A DNA stretch of 64,000 bases from Brachionus plicatilis. Taxonomy: Eukaryota; Rotifera; Eurotatoria; Ploima; Brachionidae. Location of the stretch: the NCBI GenBank assembly GCA_010279815.1, contig QEOQ01000226.1, forward strand, positions 2,324,456-2,388,455, in the 5' to 3' direction. The notes under the pieces were generated by a model. It searched no databases and was not told the origin of the DNA. It worked only from the letters and a program-made list of their open reading frames with translations. The stretch's first letter is position 1, and the number at the start of each line of letters is the position of its first letter. Below, in pieces: positions 58,442 to 64,000 of the stretch. The translations under genes were made by a program, and so were the position numbers.

Positions 58442-61022
58442 ATGCTTAACCCCAAAAATAGTGAAGATTGTAGCGAAAATAGAAAAAAACATGCTTGCTC
58501 GGTTATTTGTCCAAGCATGGAATATTTAGAAAAAAGCGAGATAATCACTAATGTAAAATGTACAGTTGAAAAATGTGATGAAGTTTTTTCCCAAATATCA
58601 GCACTAAATTTTCATTTGGAAAAAGTTCATAAAATTTTCAAAAAAGTAATTTTATTTTTTGACCAAAACTCGAAGTTAAAATTAGATTTTTATTAAAAAT
58701 ATTAAATGAAACGAAAATATTTTTTGAATGAATAAATACAAAACCAAGAGTTAAATTACTTGGTATTTATAATTATTGTCTTTTTCGATCGAACAAAAAA
58801 TCAATTTTTTCCTCAATTTTAAGTTCTTTATTTTTTATTTTTATTTGAAGGTGGAAAAAGATGAGTTTTTTTGCACCAGAGCCATGTCGAAATCACAAAA
58901 AGTTAAAGAAAAATGCGAGTGTAAATACCACTGCCCGAAATTTGGTTGCAAGTATTACAATGGAGCTCGGTCTCTGCCCACATTTCATAGTCTAAAAAAC
59001 CACTTCATTCGCATGCATGGAATCAAATCATTCAAATGCTCAAAATGCTTGAAGGAATTTTCAATTAAATCTGAAATGGAGCGTCACGAATCAAGGTAGA
59101 TTGCCAATTAATTTGATAAAATTTTCTTAACATTTTTTTTGCTTGATTACCTAGAATATAATAGAATATAATTGTATCATAGAATAAAGTTTAAGTTAAA
59201 CTAAAGTTCCCATATCAAAAATTATTGGTAGTAAGGAATTAAGTAAATTTATGTTTAATTTAAATTCAGGATTTTAAATTTTTTTTATATTAATTGTTAA
59301 AAAAATTTTATTCTAAGATAATAGCTTACTTCCTATCTTTTTTACATCATGTAAAAGGATCTTGAATATTCAGACCCATACTAAAATATTCATACGTATC
59401 ATCTTATTTTTGAATTTTTGAAGTTGATGATCAATTCAAAATATGATTTCAATTCAAAGAATATATCTTAAGAAATAAAACTCTACTTTTAATTAATTAA
59501 GATAATTTTAATGGAACGACTCATTTCTTGAAAAATTTATTTCGAAATTTTATGTATTTCAAAAATGTTGTCAGAAAGATAGATCTATTCATTTTATCAA
59601 TAATTTGGACTTAAATACTTGAATTTCATTTTAATATTTTATTTTGAATGCTAGATACACTTTTGAATACTAAACACTTTAATAATTAAAAAATTCAAAA
59701 TAAATTTTACAAAAATCGGTTAAAAAATTTCAAATTTAAAAATCGATTTTATCAATGGATTGAGAAAATATTATTTTTAAAATCTACATTACATTTAAAG
59801 CATGTTCCATTTTTTTAAATTATCACTTTTTAGATTTCTTTTAATTTATGAAAAAAAAAAATTAAAGTAAAAATTTTTAAAAGTCAAGTTACTGACTTCA
59901 CTTTGATTTGAAATATTATTAAATAAAATACTTATTAGGTTTTCCTTAATTGAACTGAGTTTATGATAAAACTTATAAAAATTTATTCAAAAAAATAGAA
60001 TACTTCATTTGGGATTCCTAAGTTTTGAGTAATGGGCACTTCAGATAGAAAGAAAATCACAAATATTTAAAATCTCTAATTGGATTAATGTCTTGTTTCA
60101 CATTTAGATTTTTTTAAATAATAAGATTATTTAATTAAGCTGTGGCCAGCTATTTGTATGTGATCAATGCAACATAAGCTATTCATCTTTGGCAGCATTA
60201 CACAAACATATAAAGAAAAAGAATCATGCTCAGAATGACAAAATCAGCATAGATAATTCAAATAAAATTCAGATAACCAAAAATCCGTCAACATATGGCA
60301 AAAGTCCAATCCAGCCTGTTTTTATTCTACCCAATAATGTGTTAAACACCCAGCTAATTCTATTACCTAATAATGACGGACGTTTCTTGACCACTTCGGA
60401 ATATATAAGCACTCAGGAAACTGGTTCACAAACTACTGATCAAGTTAATCAGAGCTGTGGCATTCAATTCGATGCTTCCATTGATCTGCTACAGAATATT
60501 GAAGATTTTGAATCAAAAATTAATGATGAAAATGAGGAAATTAAGGACAAACATGGTGAATTGAATCAAAGTAATAATGATTATGACTATTTAGATGCAG
60601 CCACATCGACATCACCTTTCATAGATTTTGAGCTTTTTTTTAACAATTCAAGCACTCAGACACAGCCAGGCTATTTTACAAATACATGTTCGATTCAGAC
60701 AAATAACTTAGAAGAGAACCAGTCGGTTTATTTTTGTTCAGATTTTGAAAATGTTCCGGATTATATGTATTGTAATAATGAAAATAGTCGTTTTTTGAAT
60801 AAGACATGCCAAACAAATCGCTGTGATACCCCTGTTGGTCATTTGGACTCGGTTTATGCTTCTGTGACTCAGACCGAAAGCAATTATTTCTACGACTATC
60901 AAATTCAAACAATAAATAATTCAAATACTCAATCCATTCAAACACAAACTAACCATCAAGATTTGAATCTGATTTCAGGCTCGAATGTGGTTCAAACGCA
61001 AACTGATTTTTGTTTTAATTAA
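58442..61022 (+). CDS. ATMIN: ATM interactor / ASCIZ zinc-finger protein with TQT motifs
   Basis: Exons 58442-58645, 58851-59095 and 60140-61022 join in frame to 443 residues. ATMIN/ASCIZ is a transcription factor for dynein light chain LC8 and binds LC8 through many TQT motifs. Four C2H2-type units match ASCIZ order: CTVEKCDEVFSQISALNFH (about 40-63), the CPKFGCKYYNGAR unit ending HFIRMH (about 97-123), CSKCLKEFSIKSEMERH (about 131-147), and CGQLFVCDQCNISYSS ending HKHIKKKNH (about 151-180). The last 200 residues are acidic/Asn-rich with about eight TQT-like sites (GSQTTD, STQTQ, SIQTN, TCQTN, VTQTE, QIQTI, SIQTQT, VQTQTD). The third exon is entered at 60140, because an acceptor 10 bases later shifts the frame into a stop. 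The second intron (1.04 kb) is AT-rich with no clear element. Confidence 0.93.
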
Positions 61023-62435
61023 TTTTATTTTTTTATTAATTTTTTAAATAAAGACCATTTAAATTCTTTATATTAAATTTGTAAAACAGGGTGAAGTATT
61101 TAGGTTATAAACGAATATTGTTGTCAAGTTAAGTAATTTATTCAATTTTAATTTTAATCTCACTTAATTTTCAAAAAAAAATTCGCTACTTTTTACTCTG
61201 AGCATTAAGATCAGAGTTGTTTAAAAGTCATCAAGTCAAGTGACTAGACTTGACTTGATAATTTATTCTTTAAAAATAAGTCTTTTGTCGTTCCATGGAT
61301 CTATTAAAGCGGCCGTTTTAATTTCAGAGTCTTTGAAATGGCTTTTTTCAGAAAAAAAAATTTGAAGACAGATCAAATGACTTGACTTTGAAAATAGTTA
61401 ATAGTAAATAAAAAGTAGTAATATCTAATATGAACTAAAATGAATCATTTTATAAAGATTTGTCTTTTCACAATCAAGGCAATTAAATTAAAACGAAATC
61501 AATTTACAAACTTATTTCTATAACTTGCCAATTTAAAAACATTATTACATTTAATTTTATTGACTATTATTTTAATTAATTCGTCGAAAATTTAGAATGA
61601 ATAAAGTTGGAATTTAGCTAAATAAATAGGGTTAGGCTAAATAAATAGGGTTAAATAAAAGATAATTATTTTTTAAGATCATTTAATTGAGAATTAAATT
61701 TTTTTAAAAATTTTATTCAAGTATTTAAAGAATATGCCTGTTTTAGACAAAAATAAATTCGACATAATTAATTCGACATCTATAATTTGGACAAGTATCC
61801 TAAATTTCGACATTTATGAATAAGACAAAAAATACACAAATGTATTAAATTCTATCAAGTGAGATAAATTTAAAAAAAAATAAAGTTTTATCAAAAGTAA
61901 AATCGGAAAAAGCTTGATTTTTTTAATAGTTTATTTAATAAAATTTTTGAGTTTTGAGTAATTTAACTCATTTCGCAGTTGATAGATAAATTTTTAAATA
62001 ATGTTAGAGTTTAAATAAATTCAAAAAGAACAAATAACAAATACATTTTTAAAATGTTACAAGCTTTGAATTGCTCTTGTAAATAAATATACCCTAACAT
62101 ACATATATGAATACAAATTTGTTAAATCATCCATTTTTTTTATAATCCATAAACAAGTACAAATGTATGTAGGCACGTGGCAAAAATATTCAATTTCTTT
62201 TACTTTAAGCTTAATTCTAGAGATTTCAAAAATTCAGAAAAAAATTTCATGGCTCTTAAATAAAAGAATATAATAATGATAAATGTAAACCTTAAAAAAT
62301 CTCAACAAATAATGGATCATCGAAATTATTTTGGCTGTGTGAAAAACTACTGGAATTAATAGAAATCAAAAAGCCGAAAATTTTGTCTCATGATAAATTT
62401 TTTATTTTGAATATTTTAAAAGCAAAAGTGAATGT
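61023..62435. other. Intergenic region downstream of ATMIN
   Basis: At 61211-61300 there is one end of the ttgtttaaaagtc family (cagagttgtttaaaagtcat) followed by gacttgactt-like repeats; a partner end around 61378-61392 is weak. A short direct repeat (gctaaataaatagggtta twice, near 61617-61652) is also present. Otherwise AT-rich. Confidence 0.45.
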
Positions 62436-62747
62436 ACTTGGAATGGACAGGAAAATATTATTCTACAATATTCTAGATGTGGTCATCACTAGTTTTGAAA
62501 TTGTTGGTTAGTTGACAATGGGAATAGACAGACAAATATTATTCTACAATATTCTAGATGTGGTCATCACTAGTTTTGAAATTGTTTGTTACTTGACAAT
62601 GGGAATAGACAGACAAATATTATTCTACAAAATTCTAGATGTGGTCATCACTAGTTTTGAAATTGTTGGTTACTTGACAATGGGAATAGACAGACAAATA
62701 TTATTCTACAATATTCTAGATGTGGTCATCACTAGTTTTGAAATTGT
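62436..62747 (+). repeat. Minisatellite: four copies of an 81-bp unit
   Basis: The block aatattattctacaatattc starts at 62454, 62535, 62616 and 62697, an exact period of 81. Copies 2-4 are almost identical; copy 1 has more changes (ggaatggacaggaaa versus gggaatagacagacaaa). Because 81 is a multiple of three, a plus-strand frame stays open through it (TMGIDRQILFYNILDVVITS), but there is no start or gene context, so I regard it as non-coding. Confidence 0.92.
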
Positions 62748-63979
62748 GAAAAATATTATGTAAGATAAATTCAATTCGAATCTAATGAACTGGTAGTTTT
62801 GCCTTAGAAAACCTTTAATTATTTAATTTTATCTCTTTAAATTTTTTGTTAAAGAACAGTATTTTTAGTTGTTTTATATAGTTTCAATCATGAACATTCA
62901 AATAAAAAATAATTATAAAATTTTTTAAAATGTTAAATTTGAATTTTTTGAATTTTTTTTAATTAATCATATTTATTTATGTTAAATCTGAATATATTGT
63001 TATTTTAATAAACTGTTTCTAAAACGTTTTTTTTTTGAATAATCTTCTTAATTTTGGATTTTCTTGTAAATTTTTTGCATAATTGACTTGTTAAAAGTTT
63101 GTCTTTTTTATTTGTTACCATTTTGTTAAATTATTTTCAAACGAATTAATATCCTCTTCCATTCTTGGAAGAAAAAAAATTAAATAAAGCAAAAGATATG
63201 CTGATTTTTAATCCGTAATATTTAGTTAAACTATTCGCTTATTAAAACTATCCACCTTTTTTTGAAGTATTTTTTCAAAACCTATAAAACCCTAAAAAGG
63301 GGCATTACTTTGTTATTCCTTAAATTTTTTTCAATCAGTAAAAATATTTAGTAAGTTTAGGAGATGAGCTTTATTCTGAGTAACTTTATTTCGAAATTGA
63401 TAATGAATTAAGGAAAAGCTAATTTTTAAAAATTCTTATTTTTTTTAACATATTAAATATAGTTGTGAAAAATTGGCTAAAAAAGGAAAATAAAATTAAG
63501 TAAAATAATTTAATATGAATAAAGATTCGGTTGTAATTTGCCTTTTGTATCCAAATAGTTTCATTTAAATATCCGAGATTATAAATTAGCATAATTTATT
63601 ATTTTCTTTAATTTTTCTTCTTTAAAGAGAGAAAGATGAAAGAAAAGCAAATTGACGAAGTTAGTTTTAACACGAACTGTACTAGATCTCCTTACCATGA
63701 GTTTGAGATTAGCTCTTTTTTATTACGTTAAATGCTCGAATTGCAGACCATTTGTGTGGTCTTATCTGTATTTTATTTTATCTCGTTAGTTTTTCGGAAT
63801 TGTGAAATTATCTCTAATTGCATTTGTAGTAATTTTTGTATCGCTTAATAAACGGATACTATCGGCATTGACTACTTTGCCAATTCTTTTTAACTCGATA
63901 TAATTCAAACGATTCAATGTGCTTTTTTTTTCTCTAAAAAAGTTAAAAAACTTCGATGAAATTATACCACCTTGACGTA
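62748..63979. other. AT-rich right-hand region
   Basis: No gene is visible. The patch 63640-63900 is slightly richer (aaattgacgaagttagtttt; gcagaccatttgtgtggtct) and could be a decayed retroelement end on the minus strand, but I cannot support that. Confidence 0.35.
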
Positions 63980-64000
63980 TACCGTAAAACCTCGCGTAAT
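63980..64000. repeat. Probable left end of another TACCGTAAA palindromic element, cut by the window
   Basis: The last bases, taccgtaaaacctcgcgtaa, closely resemble the left termini at 14894 (taccgtaaactcgtg) and 38526 (taccgtaaacccttgcgc). The rest lies outside the window. Confidence 0.5.

Overview
The window is very AT-rich DNA from a small metazoan. The genes have many introns of about 45-60 bases with GT..AG ends, and their proteins are animal-specific (CFAP43, NELF-E, MTRFR, ATMIN/ASCIZ, a two-lobed transferrin, a peptide GPCR). Transposon debris lies between genes and in the longer introns. A monogonont rotifer such as Brachionus would fit, but that is inference; no sequence here proves the species.

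Layout. About 1.7-13.6 kb (minus) is one long gene for the ciliary protein CFAP43: N-terminal WD40 exons at 10.2-13.6 kb, coiled-coil exons at 1.7-6.8 kb, and a 3.4-kb intron between them holding a decayed hAT element and two short inverted-repeat elements. At 16.5-17.7 kb (plus) is NELF-E. At 19.7-25.0 kb (plus) is a secreted two-lobed transferrin whose two long introns are filled with inverted-repeat elements and a MULE-like insertion. At 26.1-29.0 kb is a Tc1/mariner element (DD37D-like) with exceptionally long terminal inverted repeats of about 790 bp. A small unknown gene follows at 29.2-29.6 kb (minus). At about 31.7-36.4 kb is a nearly intact LINE that carries a Ulp1-type cysteine protease between its ORF1-like part and its endonuclease/reverse transcriptase. 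At 37.9-38.3 kb is a putative neuropeptide precursor, next to a 747-bp near-perfect palindrome.

From 39 to 50.7 kb there is almost no recognisable gene, only repeats: a second MULE-like copy, a LINE tail, and a 1.8-kb element with inverted ends. A single-exon rhodopsin-family GPCR lies at 50.7-51.9 kb, a dead LINE at 52.7-53.3 kb, and a second small secreted-peptide gene at 56 kb (minus). MTRFR (mitochondrial GGQ rescue factor) and ATMIN lie head to tail at 57.9-61.0 kb with only three bases between stop and start. A four-copy 81-bp minisatellite is at 62.4-62.7 kb.

The neighbouring host genes show no shared pathway: cilia, transcription pausing, secreted iron-carrier family, signalling, mitochondrial translation and dynein light chain regulation. 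The most notable features are the Ulp1-bearing LINE, the 790-bp TIR mariner, a family of palindromic elements with TACCGTAAA termini, a transferrin that has lost the same metal and anion ligands in both lobes, and the MTRFR/ATMIN junction.
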